53,178 nucleotides of DNA from Chara braunii. Its lineage: Eukaryota; Streptophyta; Charophyceae; Charales; Characeae. Within the stretch, counting starts at the first letter, position 1; every line of letters starts with the position of its first letter. The notes below the pieces were generated by a model, which was not told the origin of the DNA, ran no database searches, and worked only from the letters and a program-made list of their open reading frames with translations. Made by a program: the position numbers and the translations under genes. This document shows positions 9,164-20,503 of this stretch, in pieces. The stretch is from the NCBI GenBank assembly GCA_003427395.1, contig BFEA01000031.1, forward strand, positions 4,956,736-5,009,913. Direction: 5' to 3'.

Positions 9164-9992
9164 CTTCCTAATGCTCACCCGACTCCCTGGTAGACCCCCG
9201 TTCCCCGTTGGATGGTGTCCCTTCCCTCTAGACCTCTTCCACCACCTTTACGCCACCCGTCTCCTAGTCACCCTCTTTCTGCATGTTACCACCCGCTCTG
9301 TAGTAGAGCCTTTTCTTCTCCATGTTCTCATGTTTAGCGCAGATTGGTGGGAATCTAACCATATAGAAATATATTGTATTATATTAGGAACAATCCCCGC
9401 CTGTGAAGACTACGAGAATTTTCGCACCACCCTTCGCCGCACTCTCTCCACTATCTACCCCGACTATATTGCCTCTCTCCCCCACCATCGCGAAGAACAT
9501 AGTTTGCCCTGCATCCATCGCTCCATCCATTACACCTCCCTTCCCGCTTTCGAATCTTCGGCCATCAACCGCTTCATGCCTCCTCTTCCCCAGCATCCTC
9601 CACCGCCTCCCCCATTGGTAATTAGATTGCCCTTCCCGNGAAACCTGTAGGTTGGAANGCTCCTCGCCCCCACTCCNGACTAGCCACCCCCTCACCATGC
9701 CCCCATNTATCNCCTTCCCTTTCCCCTTCCCGTAGGACATTGGTGTATGGTTGATTGGCACGTGCCACGGCGACGGCACGCACGATCCCCTCCTCGGACT
9801 GAAGAGAGCTCATCCTGAGAAAAATTATAGGATAGAGCCACGTGTACCACCCTGAATGACTTCCACACTCTTTTGCACGGTTGGTGGCCACGTAGAAAGC
9901 TCCGCGTGTGGATCGATTAGAGAAATCGACACATATCACGATTCAAGCAAGCAGAAGCTTGCTTAAGATTGGAACCCCTTGGGTGTCACATA
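9164..9992. other. 3' internal region of the gypsy element, non-coding, with ambiguous bases
   Basis: Pyrimidine-rich sequence with several single ambiguous bases (9640-9713) and no supportable gene. Just before the right LTR is a hairpin with arms AAGCAAGC and GCTTGCTT (9945-9964). A purine-rich polypurine tract, expected next to the LTR, is not visible. Confidence 0.5.
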
Positions 9993-10762
9993 TGTGACGA
10001 ACCAATTTCTGTTCCGCGTGATTCTCTGCGCGATGACAATCAGGGGTCCTAAGATGGGAAGGTTGGGCCAATTAGAGGAGATCGGGATCGAAGGAAAATT
10101 GCATCAGTGTCCTCGCTTTTTTGTCTTTTCTCTTTCGTCGCTTCTTTTCGAATGGCTGGGTTCAGGGCCGAGCAAGTCCCGAGAGGGCCGATTAAGTGGC
10201 TGTCGCGCCGATAAAGGCGGGAATAATAATGTTTGACATCGCTTCTTTCTCGTTCTGTTGTCGGGTTTTAGGCGCGGAGGTTGCGAAGGAATTTTGCTTC
10301 GTTCTTTTTTTATTTCTTTTCGATTCTTGTCGAACCCTTGACGGCTCTCGGAACTTCGGATTTTCTTTTCAGAATTTGTGTTTCTTTTTACATCAGCTAG
10401 GAATTTAGGAATTCGGGATTTCTTTTGTCGTGCATTGTCTTTCTGGAGCGTTTCTTTTTGCGGCTACAACGTAGCTCTGAATAGTCAGCGCCCTTAATCT
10501 TGCAAGTAACTGTAATTTTTGGGTGGGCACCATTGTAACTGTATTTTTCTTCTTGAGCGTCGTCTTTCCCACCCTCTCTTTCCTTTTTGCTGTGCCTGGT
10601 TGGCCCCGTGACCTGCATGCTCGGATCGATACGTGGAAAGTGGCTACGTCCCCCACACCGCGGTCTGGCCATGCAGAACGTAGGCGGTCCCTCTCCTAAT
10701 CCCCTTTGTAAGTCCTTGCAATTTTCCTTGCAATTTCGTGTTCTTCGCGCATGCATGCACGC

Positions 10763-10770
10763 TATAAATT
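10763..10770 (+). promoter_or_regulatory. LTR TATA box candidate
   Basis: TATAAATT followed within about 20 bp by AGCGCGATTAG. The same arrangement (TATAAAG, then AAGCGCGACTAA) occurs in the diverged solo LTR at 34183, so the position is conserved between lineages. It would drive transcription from the U3/R junction. Confidence 0.5.
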
Positions 10771-11578
10771 CTGGCAGCGCGATTAGATAGCTCTCTTGAC
10801 CAGTTGTTGGAAGCTTGGGGTAGCGCGATCAGTGAGGGTCGGCTCAGGAGTGAACTAAGAGGTGAGTTGAAGTGGAGTCGGGCGACCCGGCGCTGGTCCC
10901 GAATGCGAGGGGCTGACGCGTGGGGCTACGACGGACTGTAGCAGGCGGGTGAACCTGACGGGTGCAGGAGGACTAAGCGGGGTGACGACTTCGTGGGTTG
11001 GTGTGGGACGACTAACTGCCAGCATCGGAGAGAGAGAGAGAGGAAGAGGGAGCTGAGGTTGATGGACGTGGATTTGCAGTTTTCTTTGTCTTTCTCCCTC
11101 TTTGCTTTTGTATATAAATTTTGATCTCGGCTTAGGGCAACTCGCTTGTTTTTTTTTGCTTTCAGAATCCTTGTCTCGGTTTCAGCCCACACTCGTTTTG
11201 TGATTGATCTTGATCGCGTTTGTTGTGTGTTTTGTCGAATGAATGGATGAATGAATGTCATATCTGTTGCTTTTCTTTTGTCTGGTCCTTGCCTTTGCTT
11301 GTCATTTTGATACACACGTGAGCATAGTAGAAACTTCTGCGTAGTCGTCATTACTGCTTTCATTGTTGTTTATCCCTTTTGAGCCACTATTGTAGCTGTG
11401 ATGCCTGATGTGTAATAGCACCTTGCATGCTCAGGAACGATTGCGTGCGGGATCACGGAGTGATTAGATAATTGGGTAGTTTATTGTCCAAAAACAAGGG
11501 AATACCTCGCGGGGATGTGTGTAAGCGCGATCTGATCTGCACGACCTACACATATCCACGCACACCGATTCACGACCA

Positions 11579-12016
11579 TTGACGAACTTGACACCTTCGA
11601 TATCTGGTAGGCGGGTATTTTCCTTCCCCCACGCACCTAAACGGATAGGAATTTACGATATCCCATCGGGAAAATCCCCCTGCCAGTTAGACGCGTGTGG
11701 AGGAATTCCATCACACCAAAATGATCAGATGTCGAGCTCATGGGACTCGGAGTACTTCGACCCTTGTGTGAGAGAATGTGTTAGGCAAAGATACCCGAAA
11801 TTTCCCTGCCTAACCGAGAATTGATTGTGCCCCAGGGAGTTTCACTGTGCCACTACCAGCGATCCTAGGTACCCCGATTTTTCCACTACGTACAACACAC
11901 AATACTTCATATCCTTCGGCTCGGTCATTATCACTACCAATTTCCCTCCCTTCCGCCTCCTCCTCCCGTATCAGCAACTCACAGTGGTTCCGTGGAATTC
12001 CATCGCCCCGTACTGA
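11579..12016 (+). pseudogene. Relic of LTR-internal reading frame (right LTR copy)
   Basis: One continuous frame with a single TGA (about 11822) before its end at the TGA at 12014-12016. It reads SSWDSEYFDPCVRECVRQRY, then after the stop YPDFSTTYNTQYF, then FRLLLPYQQLTVVPWNSIAP. It matches the left LTR copy and, at lower similarity, the intact ORF of the solo LTR. The conserved residues LLxPYxxLTVVPWxSIA are the core. Function unknown. Confidence 0.45.
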
Positions 12017-12455
12017 CCCCGCACGCCTTGCGAAAATTGTCGGCGACGCAGCAACCGACGAACCCCTGAAACTAGGGGGCCTAACCAAAACGCGCGATGA
12101 CAGAGGCCACGTGTCTGCACCCTAAGGTCCGACTCATCGAAACCGCAACCATCCCGGGCGGGTCTCTCCCCGAACCGCCCCCAACAAAACAGACGGATCG
12201 GACGACCTTGAATGCACCGTGCAGGTCATCTACCTTATGCTGCACGACCTCGACCGCCATCAGACCAGAAGTAACTCGCCCCTTAGCCCTATTGCATCTA
12301 TACCTCTGAAACTTTGCCACAGGAGATCTCAGTTTCGACCTGGGACTCCACCCCCACTTTCCCAAAAATCCTTGGCACACCCCTTTTCACACTTCCAGGC
12401 CCACATCCCACTCCGATCAGGAAGTCGCGTTGGGCGTGAGGTTTTGGGCGTCACA

Positions 12456-12786
12456 GCGTCGTTCTGGTATGGAACAGCCATAAGTCACTGAGTCTAACAG
12501 CATTGAAACCACCTAAGAAGAATTGCTAGGACCCAGGGTTCAAAAACATTCTTAAGACCACCAATCAACCATCCGCGTATGGTGAACCCTGAGATCTATT
12601 ATTTGAGAGATTTTTTTTTTTTTTTTAAATGAATACAGTCAGCCCTCCTTCTATTTCCTTTCACCCCCTACTCTTCTTCATCTCCCGACGAGCCGACCTC
12701 CTCTTTATACCTGCATCCTTAGGGACATCCAGTTCGTTTTTTCCTTTTCTTTTTTCTTCTTTTTCTATTGCACAGGTCTCTTCCGC
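12456..12786. other. Unassigned interval right of the gypsy element
   Basis: No supportable gene. It includes an A/T homopolymer (12610-12627) and pyrimidine-rich sequence. Confidence 0.4.
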
Positions 12787-12927
12787 CCACCTGCAGGTCA
12801 GGAGCAGCCCCTGCATGTTCTCTCGTGAACACGGTGCTGGCTGCTACTAGGTTCCCCGTATGCCTACAATTAGGAGTAGTGGTAAGTAGGTAGTGTGAGG
12901 TGAAATTGAGAGAATAATACAACTTTA

Positions 12928-12979
<52 letters not shown>
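12787..12979 (+). mobile_element. Probable short retroposon with (AAT)n tail
   Basis: About 190 bp ending in a TAA/AAT microsatellite (12931-12979). It appears to be inserted into a short repeat whose other copy at 13590-13700 lacks it: both copies share ACAGGTCTCTTCC on the left and TGTCCCTT-ATGATGCCA on the right. The (AAT)n tail resembles the tail of the LINE at 44194-44231, suggesting LINE-driven retroposition. No ORF. Confidence 0.45.
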
Positions 12980-12980
<1 letters not shown>

Positions 12981-13055
12981 ATTGTCCCTTCATGATGCCA
13001 AATCGTACAGAAGTGAGTCAAGAAAGTGGGCCGCAGGCCCGCACACCGCGGGAAG
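12980..13055 (+). repeat. Short dispersed repeat, copy 1
   Basis: About 75 bp starting at CATTGTCCCTTCATGATGCC. It matches 13625-13690 at close to nine bases in ten, including the shared stretch GTCAAGAAAGTGGGCCGCAG. Confidence 0.7.
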
Positions 13056-13591
13056 ATGGAGGGCGGATGGGACCGCTTCACCAAATGAAGGCGAGGAAAA
13101 GGACTCGACCTCTGAAAAGACCCGACCCTTGTGTGGTGTGCACACAGATTTGCATTGGCAATGAATGCAGCAAGCGGTCGGAGCCTAGAAGGCGCAACTC
13201 GGGAAGGTTCTCAAGCTATTGTTGCTGGGCAGGCGCCTGTGACTTATATTGTCGCTGGTCAAGGCAATGAGAGTGGAAGGGTTGGTGAGGCTGTTCTTCA
13301 GCCTGGGTGAGTATCACGTCGAACCTGAAACGACGAACCCAGAAGATCGTAGATGCTTGGTTGGAGTATTGGTCGTCGTAGATTGTCGAGGTACTGAAGA
13401 TCGCGATGCTTGTAGTCCGTGGATTTAGTAAATCTAAGGATGGAAAAAACGGGTTTCTAGCAACGACTTCCCGGTACCGATTCCCAACAGTAGTCCTATG
13501 GGTATGGTTGATGCGGACTGAGGATTTGTTTTTTGTTGAATCTGCTTTGTCCACTTAACGTCCAACCAGATGCACAGTTGCTGGCATAATG

Positions 13592-13700
13592 CTACACAGG
13601 TCTCTTCCAGATAAAATAAGAAATACACTGTCCCTTGATGATGCCAGATCGCACAGAAGTGGGTCAAGAAAGTGGGCCGCAGACCCCCACACCTCCTGTA
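13592..13700 (+). repeat. Short dispersed repeat, copy 2
   Basis: Second copy of the repeat at 12770-13055, lacking the ~190-bp (AAT)n-tailed insertion. It serves as the empty-site reference for copy 1. Confidence 0.65.
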
Positions 13701-16640
13701 CCGCCGAACTCCGTCTATCGTCCCACGTCGTCTTGAAGGGAATGGTGGAACGAACGATTAAGCGATGGAGGCTGGAGACAGAAGCATGGCACTCCTCAGT
13801 TCGAAGGTGGATACGAGGTTGGGCTTGAGTAGAGCAGCGTTGTCGAGCGCATCGGTCCCGCACGGGGACCCTCCCGACCACGTCACGCATGATTTTGCAG
13901 GACTTGTTATGTAGAGTGTTTCCCTGCTCCACCAGAGTGCGCCAACCGTACCTCTCGCGAGCCCCTACGACAGGACAGGGTCACGTGAGGCACGTCTTAC
14001 CTCCACCCGCGGGAGCTATCACCATCCCTTGAGTGGGCGTATCCCCGCCGAGCTACTGAACCACGTGCGAAGACTTTTGTATGCAATCGCCAAGGTGGCT
14101 CGCTGTAGCATAGGGGGTGCACGCGGTTTACGCTCGTATCGAACCCGTACGTGAGCCATCGGTCGAGGCGCTGATCTCTCGGACGCGACCTTACGGCGGT
14201 CGACTAGAACGGTCATTCTAACCATGCGATACTCTCTGAGAAAACAATTCTTCAAGTTTCACTCGTAGATCGCTCTTAGTCTCTTTCTACGCTTGACCCA
14301 TAAGGGCCATAACTTCTCCCGGACTAAGGTCAGGTCAAGACCATTCACAAACTTTTGTAAAAATGGGACGTTACTTCTCGAGTCTCCTCCATAATGACCA
14401 GCCATGCACGAATACATGAGTAGTCTCAATGATGGAGTACTATGTGGTGCCCTTAAGGGAGCGGTCCCATCCAAGCTATGGGGTCACTCTCGGTGCTCAG
14501 GCGTCGGCGAAAGCGCGTGCTAAGAAGGGTAAACCTTTAGCGAGCGCAAATGCGCCCTGAGAGTCTTACCATCTTCTGCACCCTGCGGTGCCCTAAACGG
14601 TGCGGGGTAGGATAGTCCCTAGGGCAGGAAGGAATTCGGAGCAGTGGTGAGTTGCCTGGCGCACCACCGGCGACATGCTAATCCTTCCGCCCGAAACTTT
14701 ATCATTCCACCAAAATAAATTAAAAATTAAAAAAAGAAAAACAGTAACGATAACAAAAAGAAAAACCCAAATAAACCACCGGATTTTTACAAAAACTAAG
14801 CGTGGCTTATGGGTCCAGCCTACCCAGAAGGTGCGAGTGCCCGTTAGATAGGAAAATCGTCTCCCGAGGTAAGGTCTAGCGAGGGGGTCGCCTTTCCCTT
14901 TCGAGCGATCGTCCCATAACTTATTATGTGCTAGACTTCGAGTATAGTCCGCGCTCAGAGATGAATAAGAGGGACGCCTAAACGACGGAAAGGCAAAATG
15001 CCCAGCTATGCGAGTCCTCGTGAATACTTGTCATTGCGACGCTTCATGCACTACACACATCCTTCCAATTTTCTATAGGAATCAGTGGTGCGAAAGACAC
15101 TCAAGTGTTAGAGATGAGGTATCGTGAATGAAGTCTCCTTCACGATATTGAATGGCTGAACAACAAGCCCCTTAACCCTCGTGGCACTTCTGTCTTTTAG
15201 GCAGAGCGTTGCGGCGGGTAATGCGCCTACGCCCAGCCATAGGGGGTACCCTTCTGAGCTGAGTTAGAACCTGGAGTGTCCTGGACAAGGACCTTGAATT
15301 CAAGTTTTGGACTAACGTCTGGCTAAGATGATTTAAATAGCAGGGGCGAGCGTGTACATGACTGCGACATCGGAAAGTTCATGCATGCGCCCCTTCCCTT
15401 AGTTGTCAATAGTTAAGCTTAAATAAAAGTGGTTCGGACACTCAAATAGAAGGTTTGTGGGGTATCAAACAATCATTCTCACAAACAACAATGTCGCTTG
15501 TCCTTCCGAATTTACACAATACTCAGATTATCACCAAGCTTAAACCACAAAGATCTCTTATGCATACCTGTGATCACACAGAATTTGAACAACAACATCA
15601 CATACCCTAAGGGAGTCAATTTTACCATTTTTTCTGCGACTCACACCCTGCCTAATTCATACAAGCCCCAACCATTTCCCAATACCCCTCAACAAAGGTA
15701 CCTTGTCTTTAAAAATGACCAATTAGAAAGAAGTCTGGGTGAAAATCCCAAGAAAACATAAAAAACCACAGGGGTTGAGGCCTTAGGTCGAGATGCTGAA
15801 GCAGGCAAGTTGTGTCGTAAACCGACCAATCGGCAACCGACTTGTTATCAGTGATAATAGAAGATGATACTCTGTAGGATCAGGCCGAACAAGTCGAGCC
15901 TTCAATCGAATTCCCTGTCCTGTATCACAACACAGGCCAAAGAGAGTCGCTACTACGTTTGAGCCAAATGGAGAACGTGTTACATCTCGTAGCCTAGCTC
16001 CTCTACTAAGTTTCCTTCTACCTTCCTCTGACTGGCATCAAGTTATCGGAAGTCTTGGCAGCATCTCCCCTAGACAAGGAGAATTGTCAAGCTTCTTCTA
16101 GTTGAGAAATAATCTAACTCTCCTTATTCTGTAAAAATTTCGGCAGCGCCTCCCGTAGGAAAAGTACCTTTTCACAATTTATAGGAGACCAAAAATGACT
16201 ATTTTTTTTCAATTTTGTGAAAATTTTGTCAGCGCTTCCCATAGGAACAGGAGGTTACCAAGATTAATACAAAGCTCAAAATATAAAGACAAAGTACAAC
16301 CATACGTGGGGTTAACTTTTGACGCTTACTTGATAGTTGGAACTGGAGATAGTTTACATGATCCTCTTTCGAAGATTGAATCATGAGCTATCACTAGTCC
16401 TAACTTCTAGTAGGGTCAGTCCTACCACATCCCAAGCTTCCGTCCCATCATCCATCTCACCTACCTATAGCTCCAACACTCAGCGAGCATCTAAAGCAAC
16501 TAAGCTATCAAAAGATGCCAAGACGAATGCCCGCAAACATGCGTAAATGAACATATCTCTCAGTTCCATATTACTTTAATCCAAATAGTTCGTTAATCTC
16601 TCAATTTTTTTGACCCTTAGTAAACCCTCTTTTCTATGAC
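13700..16640. other. Non-coding, hairpin-rich interval
   Basis: Nearly 3 kb with no convincing ORF on either strand. Many perfect short hairpins are visible, for example GGTCCC/GGGACC at 13854-13870 and ATCGTGAA/TTCACGAT at 15121-15146. An A-rich stretch lies at 14700-14790. A motif GGCAGCGCYTCCCRTAGG recurs at about 16137, 16226 and, more loosely, 16055. The sequence type resembles the flanks of the hairpin array that follows, so 13.7-18.6 kb may be one element or one long non-coding transcript unit. Confidence 0.4.
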
Positions 16641-16644
16641 ATAG

Positions 16645-17942
16645 GATCAGACCGCCCAAACTTAGGGGTACGCCTGACCTGCCTAAGCAAAACAAATAGG
16701 GTACGCACAACTAGACTGCCCCAACTTAGGGGTATGTCTAGCTTGCATGACTGAAACGTCTGTCCAAACTGCCCCAACTTAGGGGTATGCCTGGCTCCAC
16801 ATAAACTGTGTACATAAAGCATATAACCAGACCGCCCTAACTTAAGGGTACGCCTGACTTCTGCGTAACTAACGACATGAGGCATAAAACTAGACTGCCT
16901 TAACTTAGGGGTACGCCTAGTCAGCCTTAAACGAAGTTTACATATTGCATAGGATTAGACTGCCCCAACTTAGGGGTATGGCAAACTTGCCTAACCAAAC
17001 ACACTGCGAATGGTTAGACCGCCCTAACTTAAGGGTACGTTCAACCTACATAATGTCAACGACAAGGGCATATTGCTAGGCCGCCTCAACTTAGGGGTAC
17101 ACCTAGTTAGCCTAAACAATTTTAAAGTACATAAGGTAATGTGATCAAACCGCCATAACTTAAGGGTACGTCTGATCTGCCTAAACAAGTTACAGACGAC
17201 GTATGACTCAGCTGCCCCAGCTTAGGGGTACGTTTAGCCTCCGTAACACCAGCTCAAACAACCACAAATACTCAGTACAAACTTTATAACTTTCTCTCTT
17301 CTTAGGCAGATAGTCAGACCTACCTAACTTAGGGAGACATCCAACCCTGCCTTGTGTTTAAAAGGAAAAATAAAGAAGTTTTATACTAACTGTCTGCCTC
17401 TTTTGTATTATCACGAGCATAGGACCGAACCGCCCTAACTTAAGGGTGCGCTCAGTCTGCCCGGGTTACCTTCACTTCATATTCTTCATTTGTCTCTCTT
17501 CCCTTTTTGTTCTACATGACTTACTGACTGACTTTCCCAACTTAGGGTGACCAGTATGTCAGATAATACAAGTTTGTATAATATATGTATCAAATTTTAT
17601 ACTTTGGTTTGTCATTAAGTTCACAGCTTCTGACTAAGCCGCCCCAACTTAGGGGTACGCTTAGTCTTATGTCTTTGTCCCCTTGGAGAAAAACACACAC
17701 AAAATTGGGTCTACACAACTTGGAATATCCCCAACTTTGTTTTCAGTAACCCAAAAGAAAACACTAGGATTCTGAGTCCTCCCAACTTAAGGTGCCCGTC
17801 CTTCTGTTTAGAAACCCCGGAAAAGAAACAGTAACTGGACCGTCCAGCTTAGGATAGGCCCAATCCTTGACAGGCCATGCAATCAGCCCAGCAAACATAA
17901 ATAAAACACAGCACTGAACCCACTCAACTTAGAGGGATTCAG
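16645..17942. repeat. Array of about 17 hairpins with conserved AACTTA loop and covarying stems
   Basis: Each unit is a near-palindrome with the core GCCCY-AACTTA-RGGG. Unit starts are about 16645, 16711, 16762, 16827, 16889, 16955, 17012, 17076, 17143, 17205, 17313, 17423, 17525, 17632, 17772, 17833 and 17912. The first ten are 51-67 bp apart; the next four are roughly 105 bp apart. Outer stems differ between units but usually remain paired: CTAGAC/GTCTAG (16711), ACTAG/CTAGT (16889), GGTT/AACC (17012), CTAGG/CCTAG (17076), GATC/GATC (17143), GACTAAGC/GCTTAGTC (17632), CTGAA/TTCAG (17912). Spacers often carry GCCTAAACAA. A few units (16955, 17205, 17313, 17772) pair poorly. No ORF spans the array. 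The family is unknown to me. Confidence 0.8.
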
Positions 17943-20503
17943 CCTCGGGTTGGTCAAACGCATGCAAAATACCTTCCTCATGCCTTCTCCCTTTTTTCCT
18001 TTTCTTAATTCAAACACATTAAATATATGACTTTCACACATTATTCATTCCTTTCAGTTCGCAGTGGTTCAAGAAATAACGTACAAACAATATAAAGTCA
18101 AAAATAGTATTTATCATAGTCCCAGTCAGACAAAAGTAGTAGGTTGAGGGGAATACGGGATCACACGAGTAAAGCGAGATTATATCTCAGTGTTCCCTGC
18201 CTCCAGAACCCCACCTGGGCTCCGACAGAGCTCCCACAATCGGTGGGTGGACCTCCTACAAGGTCTTGCTGCGGTCCTACGGGTTGCAATCCCGCCTGCC
18301 GCCTTCCTCTCGTAACCTCATATTAGACTTAGAGTAAGAAAGACAGATTGAGGGGTTTCAAACGCTTGCGATACAAGGGTTGGACTTACTCAACTCTCAG
18401 GAGAGGGCCTTTTTGTCTTCAATCTCATGAGGGTCCTGCAATGATGGTCAGAACGCGCAACAACTGGTCAAACTGGAGTGGAACAGTTGGCCGTAGGCTC
18501 TCTGACAACCTCCAAGTTGTCGCGGTGGCCCCTATAAAGAGTCTGATCACACCTTTAAATCTTAATGCCTCAGACTCAGTCCAAACTACAACTAAGCGAC
18601 CTCGCAAAACTGCATTCGGATAGCGCACTCCCCTGTGCCGTACTCAAATTTCAGCAAAGCTTAGTAATACTTAGCGAGGCAGCAGTGGACAAAGCAGTCT
18701 GCGCACAGTAGCCAAGCAAGGTAGCATTACCCACCAACAGGCCTTGCAAGTGCCGCGAGTTGAGGTAGCTCGTGGTGATGCACGACGATGCACAGTGTCG
18801 TCCAAGCCGCCAGACCCGGCGAACACCCAACTAGACACATTAGTTTCAGCAGCAAGACCCTGCGGAACCCAACCAGACACAGTAGTAGAGCACAGCGGCA
18901 GCGTCTAAAAAAAACGAACACTAGCAGTAGCTCAAATGCATGCGACTGCCGATTACGCAGACCAGCATTATGACAAAGGAGGTCGACAAGCTGGACTTGT
19001 TACCAAATTGCATTCAACTGGAAATCGGATTGAACTAAACCTTACCCTTTTGATTCCCTGCGTATCTGTTGTTTCAGGTGTACCGCCCAACCAAACTCTT
19101 CATCTGACAGTGCTCCTTTGCATGTGCACCCGAGTCTGCACAAACATTTTGCCTGTTGAAACCACTGCTTGCGTCTATCTACATTCCTTCTGATCTCTCT
19201 ACTCAAGCATATCGTCGGACCCCATCCCGCATTGTTAGTTCACATTGGTAAGTACCTTCTCTCTCTTCCCTCTGCTGCGTGAAACTCATATCCCCCTCGC
19301 GGTATCACTCACTACCTTGTTTCCTATACCTCCTATTCTGATTATGCATTCACCCTGTATGGACGCACCTGGCCTTTTGTGCGGACAGGTTCATTCACCG
19401 TTGTGGTCATAATGCTCCTTCGTCAGATAAGCAACCTCGACTACTCAAATCTTTCCTTCTTCGTCAACGCGCAGCTGCATTCGACCTTTGACTCACCTCG
19501 CACCGTAGGTGTCATAAGGTGAGTGTTCTCCCCACTCTCGTTCTCTCTTACACGCATACACACACCCGTTACCCACCGCCTGGCCTGCACCTGGCCAACT
19601 CCTTGGCTAGGTTCATGCCTTCTTACCAACGCCGGCGGGAAACGTGGGTCTATGATGCCAAACAAGATCGTGATAACGATGGCTGAAATCACAATGAACA
19701 CAGCAGTAAGGTCAGCACTACATATCTCCTCCGACTCGCCGTCTTCTTCCGCTTCGTTCTATTAGCGAATGGTCGGTTACACCTTCGATGAAATGAGCAA
19801 AGATCGGAATGAATCTTCCGTTAGAATGCGCAAAAATTTCCTACTTTCCAGCCATACACGCAGAGTGAGAGAATGAGGTTACTTTCGTCGATATGATGAG
19901 CATCGCACCGGTCAACAGGTAAGTCTCCAACCTCTCGCTTTGCCTTGCTACTTCCATCGAACGATAAGCGGACTCCGTATGAATCTTACGCTAGAATGGG
20001 GGGAAAATACACACATGTCTACCGCCTTTCTCTCGTCGTTCCGCAGACACGCACCTTGACTCCCCTTTCGTACCTACCCCTCACATCCCTCCGCCTTCGT
20101 CTGCTTCCCTGTCAACTTATTCTCCTTCTTTCCCTCTCCATTCTCTACTTCTTACGCTTGCTCGTGCAACAGCCTCGCTGCCACACCCATTTTCAACTCT
20201 CACCAAGTGTTCAAAAAATGGAATGAATCTTCTGCTAGAGAAAAGGGAAGATACAATGATACATTGCTACCTCCCTGATGCGCAATTCTAATTCACCGTA
20301 CCGCCAACTGACCTTCTTAATGTAAGATCCGCCAACGACATCGGATTCGCCATTCATCAAACTCCAACTTCAATTCATGTTTTGCCTGCCTGAGGCTGCC
20401 TCTATAAAAGAACGAGCAAACAAAGATCCCTCCTCCTCTTTTCTCCCTATCTCCTCGACACTTCCGCACACCCTTTTCCTCTCCTAACTCCTATGATCGT
20501 ATT
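17943..20503. other. Non-coding interval with repeated short modules
   Basis: No recognisable gene. At 18130-18640 the sequence is again hairpin-prone. Between 19240 and 20240 three splice-donor-like sites (GGTAAGT at 19247, AGGTGAGT at 19517, AGGTAAGT at 19918) are each followed by a pyrimidine-rich stretch. A motif like GAATGAATCTTCCGYTAGA recurs three times (about 19809, 19979, 20222). This could be a decayed or small-exon gene, or a diverged tandem repeat. I cannot decide. Confidence 0.35.

Larger units (their letters stand above)
941..12455 (+). mobile_element. Ty3/gypsy LTR retrotransposon, defective
   Basis: A plus-strand element whose parts come in the gypsy order: LTR (941-2487), primer-binding site (2489-2500), gag (2634 onward), CCHC knuckle, aspartic protease, RNase H, integrase, an extra ORF and a second LTR (9993-12455). 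Integrase after RNase H, and the SFLGLASYYRRFI block before RNase H, place it in Ty3/gypsy rather than copia. It cannot be autonomous: the reverse-transcriptase palm is missing, integrase is interrupted by a foldback insertion, several frames are shifted, and the left LTR has lost its first ~890 bp. No clean 5-bp target duplication is left because the left end is truncated. Confidence 0.85.
9993..12455 (+). repeat. 3' LTR of the gypsy element, about 2.46 kb
   Basis: It begins TGTGACGAACC and ends GGGCGTCACA, so the ends form the perfect 7-bp inversion TGTGACG/CGTCACA with canonical TG...CA. The last 1.5 kb matches the left LTR. A palindrome GTCACATATGTGAC (9985-9998) spans the left boundary, so a start a few bases earlier (TGTCACA) cannot be excluded. 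The LTR contains a TATA candidate and a decayed reading frame, both listed separately. Confidence 0.8.

Noticed and set aside
13700-15400. Organelle DNA insertion
   Set aside because: Hairpin-rich and GC-mixed, but I recognise no organelle gene, rRNA or tRNA.
16645-17942. CRISPR array
   Set aside because: Spacing looks superficially CRISPR-like, but units vary with compensatory stem changes, spacers share sequence, there are no cas genes, and the surroundings are eukaryotic.
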